A DNA stretch of 64,000 nucleotides, taken from contig OW203744.1 in the NCBI GenBank assembly GCA_934045075.1, positions 7,565,795 through 7,629,794 of the forward strand. Direction: 5' to 3'. The translations under genes and the position numbers were made by a program. Position 1 is the first letter of the stretch, and each line of letters begins with the position of its first letter. The stretch comes from Yponomeuta sedellus. Taxonomy: Eukaryota > Arthropoda > Insecta > Lepidoptera > Yponomeutidae. Shown one piece after another: positions 43,023-52,599 of this stretch. Under the pieces are notes generated by a model. That model made no database searches. It had not been told where the DNA came from and saw only the letters and a program-made list of their open reading frames with translations.

Positions 43023-43222
43023 AGAGAAGACCCTGTTTCATGATTGATTGTAGTGTCTGTCGAGCAAATTTGTTCTCCCAATGCAAGAAATCGCTAATAA
43101 TTCTCTAAGGCGTTTCTCACCAATTTATTTCCTTACAGAGTCCCAAACCGATCGACACTGGTACCTTCACCAGACCATCGGGGAACGAGACCTTCCTTAA
43201 CAAGAACGTAGTTGCTGAGCTG
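33976..43222 (+). CDS. anln: anillin (scraps orthologue), 5' portion, six exons
   Basis: Six plus-strand exons joined in phase give the first 263 residues of anillin, the actin-, myosin- and septin-binding scaffold of the cytokinetic ring and cellularisation furrow. The start MDPFTQRMLERARARQEKID matches the conserved anillin N-terminus (MDPFT..LLERTRAR). Then comes a Ser/Pro/Lys-rich basic stretch (residues about 33-93), a VKSRLDRLG motif (about 117-125), a GRLAALADTINNWEDDL block (about 170-186) matching the vertebrate GRLANLA..I.SWEDD segment, and a region ending NKNVVAEL. The septin-binding, C2-like and PH domains are not in the window, so the gene runs on. Introns carry foldback, SINE and LINE insertions. 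Splice sites are consensus throughout. Confidence 0.9.
34075..34336 (+). CDS. anln: anillin exon 2
   Basis: Acceptor GGTATTTCAG, donor CTCAAG/GTAGGT. It begins RMLERARARQEK and continues with basic Ser/Pro repeats (KSPGRPSRESRGSRDS, SPKKEILSPKN) typical of a phosphorylated disordered region. Confidence 0.9.
34590..34745 (+). repeat. dispersed repeat C, partly duplicated
   Basis: ACTCCACCACGGGGGCCAAG and GTCCGGATTGTTGGAGAATT occur twice in a row (34665-34702 and 34703-34741). In anillin intron 2. Confidence 0.6.
35317..35620. mobile_element. short foldback element, relative of 22317-25258
   Basis: The ends AGGGCATCCCAAAGTTGTGG and, inverted, AGGGTGTCCCAAAGTTATGG continue into GAAGGGAAAGTACCTTAAAT on both sides. 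The interior carries GGTTCGATTCCCAGACGAGG as in the large element. In anillin intron 2. Confidence 0.75.
36265..36372 (+). CDS. anln: anillin exon 3
   Basis: Acceptor CCCATTCTCCAG, donor TTCTG/GTGAGT. It encodes DSSTDTAPGN through NVKSRLDRLGVLYS. Phase matches both neighbours. Confidence 0.9.
36614..37006 (-). mobile_element. SINE-A with complete 5' end and T-run 3' end, 9-bp TSD
   Basis: ATATTCTTT at 36614-36622 and 36998-37006. On the minus strand the insert starts AATCATGTGGG, as in the 10747-11047 reference, but ends at AATAGGTTTTTAA without the distal tail. A 98-bp LINE 3' end is nested in the tRNA-like domain (36706-36803). Confidence 0.8.
36693..36816 (+). mobile_element. LINE 3' end nested in SINE-A, 13-bp TSD
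   Basis: GAGCCAGCGCTCG at 36693-36705 and 36804-36816 flanks a piece with the hairpin CGGCCTTATCACT/AGTGATAAGGCCG, CCGCCATCTGTACTC and a TATC-repeat end. This combination is typical of lepidopteran LINE 3' UTRs. Confidence 0.75.
37025..37145 (+). repeat. LINE-derived tail piece
   Basis: CAACCCACTGCTGGGCATAG and ACCCTCACGATGTCGTCTGT match the family seen at 5205-5635. Confidence 0.55.
37154..37295 (-). mobile_element. SINE-A with the tRNA-like middle deleted
   Basis: Runs AATGCACTAACCCGTGCTAA, CCTATTTAGAGGTTTAAAAT, then CGGGACTCGAACC jumps straight to TGGGCGACTACCCGGCATCA. About 60 bp of the tRNA-like part is gone. Confidence 0.7.
37740..38290. repeat. lepidopteran dispersed repeat of the GGAACCC type
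   Basis: CGAAACTATAAGG and its inverse form a hairpin (37750-37778). CCGTGTCCGTGTCTTTGTGT follows, and TACGGAACCCTACACTGCGC closes near 38285. Related ends are at 57969-58015 and 61905-62020. Noncoding. In anillin intron 3. Confidence 0.5.
38351..38581. repeat. three short perfect hairpins
   Basis: AGAATACTAAGTCT (38351-38364) with its inverse at 38369-38382; AAAATGTTCTAC (38521-38532) with its inverse at 38536-38547; GTCTGTATACTGA (38550-38562) with its inverse at 38569-38581. Loops are 3-6 nt. Confidence 0.85.
39104..39313 (+). mobile_element. SINE-A with inverted 5' segment, 12-bp TSD
   Basis: TTGTGAAGGATT at 39104-39115 and 39302-39313. The plus strand carries only the distal tail (CACGGGTTAGTGCATT.. 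to AATAGTATAA). The larger part, from the T-run through the tRNA-like domain to TTCTCTG, is inverted. Same plan as 93-214. Confidence 0.85.
39870..40012 (+). pseudogene. LINE ORF2 C-terminal end
   Basis: Plus-strand AAAGTACCGGAAACCGACGT, GCGAAGGTGATCTGCCAGGA, GTGGCAAGTGGCTGTCGCTG and GAGGCGTGAGGTTATG match the 13806-13945 family with frame damage. In anillin intron 3. Confidence 0.6.
40057..40162 (-). mobile_element. LINE 3' tail
   Basis: TTCTTCTTCTTCAGGCTATA, GTAGTCCACTGCTGGACATA and CTTCAGCTTGCCGCATCCAG: the clearest copy of this tail on the minus strand. Confidence 0.7.
40472..40656 (+). CDS. anln: anillin exon 4 (WEDD motif)
   Basis: Acceptor TTCAACTTCCAG, donor ACTGTT/GTAAGT. It encodes a Pro-rich part (VDTPRPPRPAPDG) and the conserved RLAALADTINNWEDDLTHHT. 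Its last 57 nt are repeated in the next intron. Confidence 0.9.
40709..40765 (+). pseudogene. duplicated 3' part of anillin exon 4 with its own donor
   Basis: 19 codons (AAQAETVNNWWEDLTHHTA) aligned without gaps to exon 4 residues encoded at 40600-40656 (AALADTINNWEDDLTHHTV). It is followed by the same donor and intron start (GTAAGTAAA.CTTGGAAG). Offset is 109 bp. Before it lies GGCCGCGCAG, which could serve as a weak acceptor but has no pyrimidine tract. Probably a nonfunctional partial duplication, though splicing from it is conceivable. Confidence 0.75.
40977..41210 (+). mobile_element. SINE-D copy, first tail type
   Basis: The tRNA-like head GCGGTGGTAGCGGAGCGGTA (A box), B box GGGTTCGAATC and GGCATGTACCA, then the body CAATACCACTCGCGAACTGA and GGAAAACATAATTAGGAAAC, then GGCCCAACTATAAAGCTTAG and TCTAACTAACCA. 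The inverse of this tail is at 49075-49130. In anillin intron 4. Confidence 0.7.
41319..41450 (+). CDS. anln: anillin exon 5
   Basis: Acceptor TTTGGTTTCCAG, donor AAAGAG/GTAAGA. 44 codons, QPEPAKKTTKTVAKALKDES to LQAASRAKE. Confidence 0.9.
41523..41696. mobile_element. GC-rich MITE with about 44-bp inverted ends
   Basis: GTGGCCATTAGTGCTGTGTA on the left is matched by the inverse GTGACCATTAGTGCTGTGCA on the right, continuing CTCCCTGAGG.ATGCGCG. 174 bp, no ORF. In anillin intron 5. Confidence 0.75.
41850..41910 (+). mobile_element. LINE 3' tail fragment
   Basis: GGGCTACGTCCAGCAGTGGA then CTGAAGAAGAAGAAAAAG: the plus-strand tail end as at 60560-60617. Confidence 0.6.
42501..42754 (-). mobile_element. 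SINE-A with inverted 5' segment, 14-bp TSD
   Basis: AGAATGTAAATTAT at 42501-42514 and 42741-42754. The minus strand has the distal tail through the T-run to GTGGAATTTTTAGCC. The rest, TACGTAATACAGAGAAT through the tRNA-like domain to AAATAGGTTGTT, is inverted on plus. In anillin intron 5. Confidence 0.85.
42835..42895 (-). mobile_element. LINE 3' tail fragment
   Basis: CACCATCAGGCTGTACTAGT and CCACTGCTGGACATAGACCT match the 40057 tail. Confidence 0.55.
42937..43024. repeat. CT microsatellite
   Basis: About 88 bp of (CT)n with a few CG breaks, some 115 bp before anillin exon 6. It adds to the pyrimidine content of that intron end but is too far upstream to be the tract itself. Confidence 0.95.
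43139..43222 (+). CDS. anln: anillin exon 6
   Basis: Acceptor ATTTCCTTACAG, donor GAGCTG/GTAAGT. 28 codons, SPKPIDTGTFTRPSGNETFL then NKNVVAEL. No later exon with a matching phase was found up to 64000. Confidence 0.85.
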
Positions 43223-43504
43223 GTAAGTACCTAGACTGTATGGCTTTGACTTAAGATACATTATCGGAACTGATAATGTAATATGAATCTATTCATGAAA
43301 AATTCAGATATAGAGATACCGGTGACAAATAATTGATGAACTACGGAAAACATTGTATGTTTACCTAGTTATGCACTAAGCATGTCGGTCATTGATTCAA
43401 GAAATAACTCGACGCCATTTTTCTTTCCGGACTGAGCTGATATCAAACAGTCTTTTTACATACAGCAGATCTAATCGTGATTGTTTATTGCGTAAACTTA
43501 ATTA

Positions 43505-43620
43505 CCTGTTTTCATCATCAACCCATTATGTCCCCACCGAGGAGCACGGGTCTCCTCCCTGAGGAAGGTATAGGCCAAACTCCACCACGGGGGCCAAGTC
43601 CTTATTGGCGGAGATTACCT
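43505..43620 (+). repeat. dispersed repeat C, short copy
   Basis: CATTATGTCCCCACCGAGGA, CACGGGTCTCCTCCCTGAGG and CTCCACCACGGGGGCCAAGT. Confidence 0.6.
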
Positions 43621-45401
43621 GTCTTACCTTGATTTAAAAAGTCGGGAATTAAGGTAATTAAATTTACGTCATAAACAATCGCAATTGGACCAGTTCTGTG
43701 TATGAACATTTCTTTACATCTGAGGAACATTAATTTGCCATAGACTATACTTAGATCAGCTGCGAAAAAAATTAACGGCAAATTAACTTTTGTCAGAGTT
43801 TGTTTATTTGATATTTGACTTTTTTTTCACGTATTTTTGGCGTACACTTTTCGAGTTTGTAAATTAAAATATGATTTTAAAACGGTAAGTGTTTCTTACT
43901 TTTTTATTTTTTAAGTAACTTTAATGTGTTGCAGATTAATGTTGTTCCCTTATAACAAATTAATTTAATAAAGATTTCGTTACAAAAAAATGGAATTACA
44001 AAAAAAAACTGTTCCTATTTCAGTATAACATAGTTTTAAGTTACTTTCTTAACACTTCTTCGCCTCCTATGATTGGGACTGCGGTGTTTCTCCTTATTCT
44101 TTATTTTAATCTACGAAGTTGCATCAGAGAAAAATATTACGTGAATATTGATAACTATTATTATTATTTCTTGTTGAACCAGCCGATATGTCGACAAATT
44201 CGGCCGAATACACATACAAAAATACTGTCGATCCAACCTTTATTTAACTTTTGTCAGGTCATGATGTTCTATGAAGTTTAGCGATTCTATTCTTCATGAT
44301 AACTGATTTTAATAACGTTGAACCGGACGATTTTTCATATACTTTTACTTATAATATTAAAACCTAATTTCTTATAGTACATGTGTTTGTAATTAAGTAC
44401 TCTTCGTAATCTACTAGTTATGATAATGTAGCGTAACGCGTCGCATCACATTTGTAAAAAAAAAAGGTGTCAATGGAGTGATAGGTGCATTTTTCGCCTT
44501 TTCTTGGCAAATAAGTAACAATTATTATTATTTATTTATATATGTAGATTATTTAAATTGTAGAACATTACAGTACAAATGACTATTTCGTTTTACAATT
44601 AGCGACTATTTTACTAATAATTTAGACAAAAAATACACATACATAACATACAATAAAAATTAAAATCCAATACAGTTTACACATAATTTAGACAACACTT
44701 CATGGGTCTGCATCTGAATAAACGATTGGACCGATTATAATTTTGCTAAGCACTAAGTAATATTATTTTTGGTAACTTTTTCCTTGTTATATTTATATAT
44801 GTTATACACAGCCTCTTTATATTTTAACTTTATTTGTCAAAAGCACAAAAAAATCTGGACACTCTTTTTGAATGCTTTTCTAATTAAATTCAAAAAAGAG
44901 AACGGAACTTATGCCAAATCGAACAAGAGTCGCGAGCTCATACATCTTCTTTCATGTAGCCTAAAAGCGATTGCTATTTCGAGTGCCAAATTAATTTTCA
45001 CTTTTTGAATTCGGAGTATTATTATTATTATTTCTTATTGATATGGCAACCAGCCGAATCTGAGGCTGAAACATTCACAAATTGTCATTTGTAACTCCTT
45101 GCATCATCATGACGTCACACACCTATTGGAGTAATCTTCTCCATATATTATATAGTTTTACTGTACGCGTGTATGTCACTGAACTCCTAAACGGTTGGAC
45201 AGATTTGAATTACTTTTTTTGTATGCGTTTGGGTGGCAGCCTGGATGGTTTAGATTCACAAATCAGCCCGGCAGATGGCGCTGCTTGCTGAGCAACGTCT
45301 GTTGGGTCCGTAAGAATATAAATATAATCTTAATCTGTGGTTTGCATTTGCATAAAAAAACGTAAGCATAAAATACGGGACGATAAATATTACTTTTTAT
45401 T
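43621..45401. other. AT-rich sequence downstream of anillin exon 6, no exon seen
   Basis: I looked for a plus-strand exon continuing in phase 0 and found none. 45150-45290 (GAACTCCTAAACGGTTGGAC) is a dispersed repeat. Confidence 0.4.
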
Positions 45402-45440
45402 TCTTCTTCAGGCTATATTATGTAGTCCACTGCTGGACAT
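45402..45440 (-). mobile_element. LINE 3' tail stub
   Basis: TTCTTCTTCAGGCTATATTA and TGTAGTCCACTGCTGGACAT. Confidence 0.55.
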
Positions 45441-45879
45441 TTATAACTTTTTTTTTATTTATAACTTATAAATTTTTTGTCAAGCTGGCACTTAAATTAT
45501 CATTATCAAAAAGCGTCTTCTGAGTAACTTAATTATAATGTAATTATGAGGTAAAAATACTGCATTAAGGTAATGAATTAACCTGTAAACTTTACAAGTT
45601 GTAAAGTTTAATTATTGGAGTATTTCCATCAAGCCTCGGATCTACAAAAGTCTCTTCATCATCGATGATAGTGACGTCTTTCCTGGTTACCATAGCGCGC
45701 AGGCTATCATAGTCATAGGGAAAAAGTCAAGAGATTTTGTTGTGTGAAAGTTATTATTATTATGTTGGTACGTCTTGTTTCACGGGTCCATAGAGACCTG
45801 GTCTTTTGAGGCATGCGTTGGGCCGAAGCCAACAGCACAGAGAGGCCTTTTATTATTGGTACCAACCCTTTGTGTGTCC

Positions 45880-46205
45880 CCACTGCTGGGGTACGGGTCT
45901 CTTGCTGCATCACAGAAAGGTTATGCCATAATATACCACGGGGGCCGAGTCCGGGTTGGTGGAGGATTGTAAGACAGTGGTCGGCCTTACTGTCAGATGT
46001 TATCAAGCCTCTGATAATATCTACGACTGCCATTACATGACAGGCGGCACCAACGGCTTAACGTGCCTCGCGAAGCAAAGAAGCACTCTGAGAAAATGCT
46101 ACTAGCAGTAGGCACGGGACGGTCACCTATCTAGCACCTCTCCGCGCCTGTTCTTGCTTAACCTTAGTGACTGATTCTAATCACTCGGTTCCCCTAGGCC
46201 ACGAG
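45880..46205 (+). repeat. dispersed repeat C, long copy
   Basis: CCACTGCTGGGGTACGGGTC through GGGTTGGTGGAGGATTGTAA, AGGCACGGGACGGTCACCTA and GCGCCTGTTCTTGCTTAACC to CGGTTCCCCTAGGCCACGAG. Same order as at 9455 and 62875. Confidence 0.7.
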
Positions 46206-46674
46206 CGCTTATATTATAATTATTATAAAAATCTGTCGTCTAAACTTGACATGGTCGGCCCCAAAAGGAAAGTTCCGCTCGCCTCCGAAGTTAAATTGGC
46301 ACACGGCTATTGTTTTGGGTGTCAGTCAGAATGTGTGTCATATTGGAGTATTCCCGCGAGTTTCCGCAGGTAACCTTGAACCGGTCAAATTTGCGTATAC
46401 ATACTGCGATTGGTAGGCGGCGCACGTCGGCAGCGGCCTTTGGGCGCGATTCAAGTTACAATGTCCAACTGAATAGGGACGTCCATGGACTGGAGTGGAT
46501 TTTATTTTGTTTTTTTTTTAAAGTAATACCCTTGAATCCAGTCGCACCTGATGGTAAGCGAAGACGGGGTCTAACATATTACCAGCTTACCTGTTAAATA
46601 CCGGTTGACTCTGGTGTAAAACACACCCCGGTTTTATTTAGTAGCTGCGGCCTGAACTCCTGTATTACATATTT
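46206..46674. other. mixed repeat remnants, no gene
   Basis: 46545-46640 has a LINE-type 3' piece (CCTGATGGTAAGCGAAGACG). 46240-46500 reads open on plus for short runs without recognisable features. Confidence 0.4.
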
Positions 46675-46968
46675 ACTAGCCCACGACTTTGTTCGCGAAG
46701 AAATTTTAATAATTATCTTTCCGGGATAAAAACTTGCCTATTTACTATTCCAGACTATAATCATCCCAATCCATTCAGCCGTTATATCGTGATTGAGTAT
46801 AAAACATCTATACGTTCACACCAATTTCACATTTACAATATTTGTAAGAAAACTAATACAGGTGAAACAGTACATAAAAACTCGCCAAACTGTGTTACGT
46901 CTGATGGCAAAAAATTTTTGCTTGTCAATTAATATGGCAGAACAACGTTTGCGGTGTCAGCTAGTAAA
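46675..46968. mobile_element. CTAG-ended dispersed element, complete
   Basis: Begins ACTAGCCCACGACTTTGTTC and ends GTTTGCGGTGTCAGCTAGT. Ends of this kind are common in Lepidoptera. A CTAG 3' end is also seen in Helitrons, but I see no firm hairpin or TC start, so the class is open. Partial relatives are at 14451 and about 22070. Confidence 0.5.
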
Positions 46969-47870
46969 TAAATAACACAATTAAAGCATTCGTGGTCCAA
47001 AAGGTTAGTAAAAATAGTTCTTATGTTTGTAACTCTCCTAAGTGGTGGCTGGAGCACTGATTTTTTCTAACAAATACCCAACCGAATTGCGCGTTCGAGT
47101 AAGTTCGATGATCGTAAAACTAAGGGGGTTGTCATTGTCACTTGAAATTAACGATGTTTCTGATGTCCTTGCCTAGTTAGGTAGCACAGGGTATCCCAGT
47201 TTGGGACCAGGATACGTGATTGTGTTGTCTGGAACTTATAATTATTATCTATTAAAAAAGAATTTTCATAATAAACAATGAATTGTAGTTTTATGAGACG
47301 AGGCCGCATCTGCATTTAATAGTCTTGGTACACTTTTAAGTGTAACACTTTAATCAGATTGGTGTCTGATAGTGACTATCTCGATACCAGTTTAAATTTA
47401 GTAATTTACCAACTTCCCTGTCCGTATAAGACGTATAAGACTCAGAGCAGTGTATTGGAACAAGTTCATAAGTCACATTTGACTCAGATTTATTACATCT
47501 TCAGACATACAACTATCTAACTGTGGACGTGGGGAATTGGAATTGAATTATACCTTGGACAGGGAAGATGTTAATATACTCTATCTACTGATACTATAAT
47601 ACAATGATTATAAAACTGAAAACAAACATTACGCATAGGCTAAAAATAAAAAGTTTTATTACGATACAGGTCTTGTATGGACACCTATATCATAATATAA
47701 CTTTTTAATCTTATCGAACAAACTATACAAGCTCCAGCTGGACCAAGAAGGTTGAACCTCTACTTAAAAAAGGTTTCAATGAACGAGTCCGCGGCGACGC
47801 AACACGCGTGCGTAATCGATGTTTGCGGCTTGGCGCCAACATTTAACATTTAAAAAAACTTTTCAATATT
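46969..47870. other. intergenic or intronic, no gene seen
   Basis: 47170-47240 resembles a SINE-B tail (GGTAGCACAGGGTATCCCAG). The remainder is unassigned. Confidence 0.4.
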
Positions 47871-47920
47871 AATAATATCAAACAGAACCAAAACAAAGTT
47901 TGGTTCTGTTTGATATTATT
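47871..47920. repeat. perfect hairpin, 22-bp arms, 6-nt loop
   Basis: AATAATATCAAACAGAACCA plus two bases is repeated inverted to 47920. Confidence 0.9.
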
Positions 47921-48415
47921 TTATGTATTATAGTATGATAGTAGATAAAGTAGTATAACTTTGTCTTATAACACGAGTGTGATACTATAAAAAAAACTCG
48001 CCTACGGCTCGTTAGCACACTCATGTTATAAGAATCTTTATGCAACAGTATCATAAACTTCCATAAACAAACAGCATACAGCTCCACGCAATCCTCTGTC
48101 CCAAGCGCACTTTGACGACAATTTGAACGTACGCCCGCATGACTTACAAACGCTCAGGCCGTTTGCATGCGGGATTCATTGGATCTCGTAAAATAAACTT
48201 ATCTCGCGACATACTTACAGCCGTCAGTTATCGGGGCCGTGACGTCATGGGGTTTTTTTATGAAAAAGTTTCTGGGCCTGCAAATGTATAGCATGCTAAT
48301 TCAACAGAGCAGAGATGGCGAATCGCCAGTCACATTTTGAATACGCAAACAGCTGATTCATTCGTTGCCTTTATTGTCATGTGAAAATTATTTCGTTCGT
48401 ACTATAACTAGAGGG

Positions 48416-48482
48416 TATCGCGGTGGTAGCGGAAGGGTAGAACGTCGGATTCTCATCCGGGAGGTCGTGGGTTCGAATGCAA
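48416..48482 (+). mobile_element. SINE-D head fragment
   Basis: TCGCGGTGGTAGCGGAAGGG and GGAGGTCGTGGGTTCGAATG: the tRNA-like head only. Confidence 0.65.
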
Positions 48483-48599
48483 TGACTTTGTTTTTACTTT
48501 TAAGTTACTTACATTTTGTATAGTTATACATTAAACCGGTGTAATCGCGATTATTTATTAGATAAAACGTATCGTCCCAGGCGGACACAAATCGACGAA

Positions 48600-48775
48600 A
48601 TAGAAGATGTATTAGCAAAGGGGAAGATAAAAAGTACCCGCAATCGGCGTGCGTGCATGCAACGACTTGTGTACGTCGATTAAACGAATGTGATCTGTCA
48701 GGATTGTGGCATTTGGCAGTCCCTGGACTCTGCCTACCCCTCTGGCGATATAGGCGTGAGGATATGTATATATGT
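48600..48775 (+). pseudogene. LINE ORF2 C-terminal end
   Basis: AAAAAGTACCCGCAATCGGC, TGATCTGTCAGGATTGTGGC and CCCCTCTGGCGATATAGGCG match the 13806 family. A TG/TATG microsatellite follows at 48776-48815. Confidence 0.6.
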
Positions 48776-49074
48776 AAGGGTGTATGTGTGTGTGTGTATG
48801 TGTGTATGTATGTATGTTATTACTATAGTTAAAAAATTAAACTGGTCAAGTATGAGTCTGGATCTGTACCACTAAGTAGACTGGGCCTTTAATTTAGGCT
48901 GGGTGAAAGAAATTTCTCTTGCAACGAAATCTGCCTCTCCCAAAGTGGTATCAGTCCAGCAGTGCACTGACACCGGCTGATTATGATGATGATGATTAAA
49001 GTCATTGCACTTAATTTTTATAACGTGTTACTATTAGTTTTTAATTGGGTTTTTGTTTTCTATAGAGTGTAGTT

Positions 49075-49333
49075 AGTTAGACCTGAGATTTCCGCACTTA
49101 GCCTCATAGTTGGGCCATTGTACGTAGCAAGCGCTGTGGTACGCTAACACCTCAGATACTAGGGTTTCCTTACGATGTTTTCCTTCAACGTCAGCGAGTA
49201 GTATTGCTACTCTAATTTCACAAATGTACATAACTTAGAAAACAAAGTAATTGGTACATGCCGGGGTTCGAACCCACGACCTCACGATTGAGAAGCCGGC
49301 GTTCTACACCGCTCCGCTACCACCGCTGTCTTC
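49075..49333 (-). mobile_element. SINE-D copy, first tail type, full
   Basis: Reads inversely: head (GCTCCGCTACCACCGCTG on plus), B box (GGTTCGAACCC), body (CGATGTTTTCCTTCAACG) and tail (GTTAGTTAGACCTGAG). It is the mirror of 40977-41210. Confidence 0.7.
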
Positions 49334-49374
49334 TATAGAGTGTAATAAACAAACAATTATCGTGTGACTGAGTC

Positions 49375-49615
49375 CGTATCGTGAGGAAACCCGCGGCTTG
49401 GTTGGCTCCGCACGTGTTGACTAGTCTTTGCTGCGGGCTAGGCTGACTAAGCTGTCATGATGGTATAGGTGCTGGGCAAGCCTACACCATCTGTAAACCA
49501 TGTCCCAGGCACTACAGCGTCGGAGTGGTCCCTTCACCCATCTAGTGTGAGTGAGGATCCCACTGGACGCTGTATAAATCATCTCATTACGTAGATTCAA
49601 AAAGGCCAATCATCA
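49375..49615 (+). mobile_element. SINE-D copy, second tail type
   Basis: Starts in the body at CGTGAGGAAACCCGCGGCTT and continues CTCCGCACGTGTTGACTAGT, ATGGTATAGGTGCTGGGCAA, CCAGGCACTACAGCGTCGGA to TCAAAAAGGCCAATCATCAT. The inverse of this whole tail forms the 59419-59742 insert. Confidence 0.75.
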
Positions 49616-51109
49616 TCAGTCCTTACTCGTTCTTTAATGGATTTTACTCGTTAATACGGCCCACTTTTATTTAAGGGAAATCTTAGAAATCGCAAAAAAG
49701 CTGTTCCATACTGTCCTTTATAAGAAAAAATAAAATTCCATGCCTGCCTTTCCTGCGGCTCAAACAATCAGTGTAGTTAAACACTTTGCGGTGAAAGAAT
49801 ACGTTTTGGAGAAACGCAACTCATTTTTACGACCTATTTCGACGCTTTTCATTTTAGCCAACTGCCCAAGCTATGGAGGGTGATGTTTTTGTTTCTTGTG
49901 TGTCTGTATAATTGTGTGTACGTGTTATTTGATATGATTTCCTTTACAGAGATAACCGAACTTAGATTTCTTAAAATTAAAATGAAACTGCTAATACCAT
50001 TGAATTTGAAGTAAGCATAGAAACCCATTCCCATACAAGCAAATCGGATCCCAAAAAACCGCGCCGGGCCCAGAGGCCGCCACTGAAAATGCGCGCAAAG
50101 CCGAAAAATACGTGTAGAGCGCTTTGTCTAAAACCGCTAGATGGCATTGTTAATAGTTTTCACGAGTTTACTATTGACATCTGGCGGTGACTAGCAAAAC
50201 GTAAAACATTCTAGCAGTGTACTCTAGTAGCCAGTAGCGAGCAGAGAATTGACAGTTCAATTCTAGACACAGAGTACCTACGTTTGGTTCTTGTATGGTT
50301 TAATTGTTCTGTGTTCTTGTAAGTCCTTAAGGAAAATCTAATCTGCCATAAAATTGACAACCCACGGATGGGATAAATATAGGAAAAACATTGTTTGTTT
50401 GAGAGATAATTCAGAAAATACAATACCTATGTGAAAAAATCACACATTTCAAATCTGTGGAAAAAGTATATTGCGGAATTAGTGCATTGGGTCTATAAAA
50501 CAGAATTTTAAAGCAAGCAGCAAGAAATGTAACCCACCTTTACCCACCAACAACTTCTAGTGAATGATATCAGTGCTTTCAACATGCAACAGTAACCCAG
50601 ACTTCGTCATCCTCCGTGTATAGACCTGCCCTGTGGTCGCTGATTGTGATCTTATCAAGCCAATACTTAGACAACTCCCTCAAAGGTACCTTAGTCCATT
50701 TGGGTACCACACACACCGACCTACCTGCACAGTGCAGTCGACAGCACATCAACTTTGCATGTTCGCACTCTCCTCAGTATTATTATGGGCGACTTCGCAA
50801 CAAAATGGTCGAACTTCTACCGAAGTCTTATCAATAGACCATTTAACAATCATAAATAAATGCCACCAAAAGTTTCGTAATTGCTACACACGCCGCCGCC
50901 TACCCCACAAGCACGAACCTTCACATTTACCTATTTTATTATGAAAAAAGTATATTTTTTGACTGTACTACAATAAATGTTTCGAAATATATTGCTGCTT
51001 CTATTATTAAGGAGGTCCTTAAAATTGTGCTTGGTGGCAAAAACCATAAGAGATGCTTGTACAAAAAAGAGTAAGAAACGCTGGTTTAAACAATTATTAA
51101 TAATAATTA
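49616..51109. other. no supported gene
   Basis: 49930-50012 looks like a small exon between CTTTACAG and GTAAGC but would not continue anillin in phase. 50050-50200 has GC-rich and CGCTAGATGGC-type repeat pieces. 50560-50940 has moderately open frames without features I recognise. Confidence 0.35.
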
Positions 51110-51308
51110 GACGACCTCTGTGGCGTAACGGTAGTGTATCTACCTGCCATGCAGGAGGTCCCGGGTTCGAATCCCGGCTGGGAACAAAAAAAAACCCCAG
51201 GTCTTGGATGTTTACATGTTTGTGATGTCGTTGTTTCTGGTTCCCACGACACAGGGTATCCTAGTGTGGGGCCAGAAGCAATGTATGTGCCTGTATGTAA
51301 ATGTTATG
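51110..51308 (+). mobile_element. SINE-B, best complete copy
   Basis: The head CGACCTCTGTGGCGTAACGG (A box) and CTGCCATGCAGG (a tRNA-Gly-like arm, loop with GCC), B box GGTTCGAATCC, then GGCTGGGAACAAAAAAAAAC, CCCAGGTCTTGGATG and the tail GGGCCAGAAGCAATGTATGT. There is no 3' CCA-compatible acceptor pairing and the body is continuous, so it is not a working tRNA gene. Confidence 0.8.
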
Positions 51309-51390
51309 TTATTGAAAAACCTTTACTAGTCCATCGCAAACACTTCCCAACGCTGCGAGATTTTGTTTAAGTTATTTTCGGGTAGGGTAA

Positions 51391-51780
51391 GGGTCTGTTT
51401 CACAATCTGCAGATAAACCCCCTTATTCATAATAGTCCGCTAGCTTAAAACAGCTGCTAAAGAGTGTTCTCTTTCATTCTGACTTAGGTCAATAGAAGAG
51501 GACAGAGTGAGAATAAGCATTGCTTAAAGTTAACAGACTATTATGAATAAGGGGGAAAGTTCCGGATATGCTATCCGCAACCAGGGCTGCTGTTTGTTCT
51601 AAATTTGAAGCCATAAACGAACACAAATTTAAATATTTAAATTTAGAATAAACGGCAGCCCTGGTTGCGGATAGCTTATCTGGAACTTGCCTGTAAACTA
51701 GCCTAACTTTACATGTATACCGATGTCTGTGACCCAATAAATATCTTTATCTTTATTTGAACATTGTGAAATAGGGCCTA
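51391..51780. mobile_element. palindromic MITE with a second MITE nested in it
   Basis: Outer ends GGGTCTGTTTCACAATCTGC and, inverted, AGGCCCTATTTCACAATGTT. Inner arms GTTCCGGATATGCTATCCGC.. (51559-51595) and the inverse (51652-51688). The nested element is at 51418-51555. Confidence 0.65.
51418..51555. mobile_element. 138-bp nested MITE
   Basis: CCCCCTTATTCATAATAGTC at 51418-51437 and its exact inverse at 51536-51555. It breaks the outer MITE after GCAGATAAA. Confidence 0.8.
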
Positions 51781-51904
51781 AGACCAGTATCCTATCGAGA
51801 GGTAGGTAGGTACTGCTACAAACTATTCCAATCAATTTAGTATTCCATTAAAAATCATATCTGTCCATCCATATGGGAGCTGGCTGATATTTTTACCAAT
51901 TTCT

Positions 51905-52265
51905 GCTGTGATTATGGCCCATGATTTTAATATGCGCCGTTGCCAGCTAACTCTGCATAGAAGCAAACGCACGCATCAGCTACACCTTCATTGTACTGTG
52001 ATATATGTGGAGAGGATGAAGGAAGAAATATTGATGAAACAAATATACATGGCAAATGTGGGTGGAAGGGCCGGTAAGGGACGTCCCACATACTTCGACC
52101 AGATAAGGAATGTATTAGCAAATGGAAGATAAAAAGTAACCGGAACTGACGTGAGTGCATGTAACGACTAATGAATGTTGATGAAGCGAAGGTAATCTGT
52201 CAGGATCGTGGCAAGTGGCAGTCCTTGGTGCCTGTCTACCCCATTGGAATGCAGGTGTGAGGTTA
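51905..52265 (+). pseudogene. LINE ORF2 C-terminal end, longest copy
   Basis: The plus strand reads MKEEILMKQIYMANVGGRAG, KGRPTYFDQIRNVLANGR, then after stops the VICQ/RIVASGSPW region homologous to the 13806 copy. It adds upstream GR.G.P..Y..QI..VL residues to that family. Confidence 0.6.
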
Positions 52266-52599
52266 ATATTATGGTATGGGTTATTTATAAACTTATAAGT
52301 TATTGAATATGAGATTTTCTATTTTATTAATTGTTGTAAGTGAAGCTCAGAATATCCGGTTGACACGTTCCCTGATTGATACTACCCATAAGTTCAACAC
52401 ACTTTATGTTTTAAGTTTAGGTAATGTGTACTTTCCCTGTAATTATATTCCCCATAAAACTTACTGATTTTTCATTTATGCTACCCTCGTAGTAAAGTTA
52501 TTAAATTGTTTAAAGTAAGATTACGAAACGATTTACGCTGAGCAGAAATTGAGATTATTACACCATAGACTTTCTTTAAAATTTGATGAAGAACGATGA

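Noticed and set aside
49930..50012. exon-like segment between CTTTACAG and GTAAGC as anillin exon 7
   Set aside because: In the phase required after exon 6 it has a stop at its second codon.
51115..51185. tRNA-Gly-like sequence in SINE-B
   Set aside because: The arm with GCC looks good, but acceptor pairing is poor and the body and tail of SINE-B follow directly.
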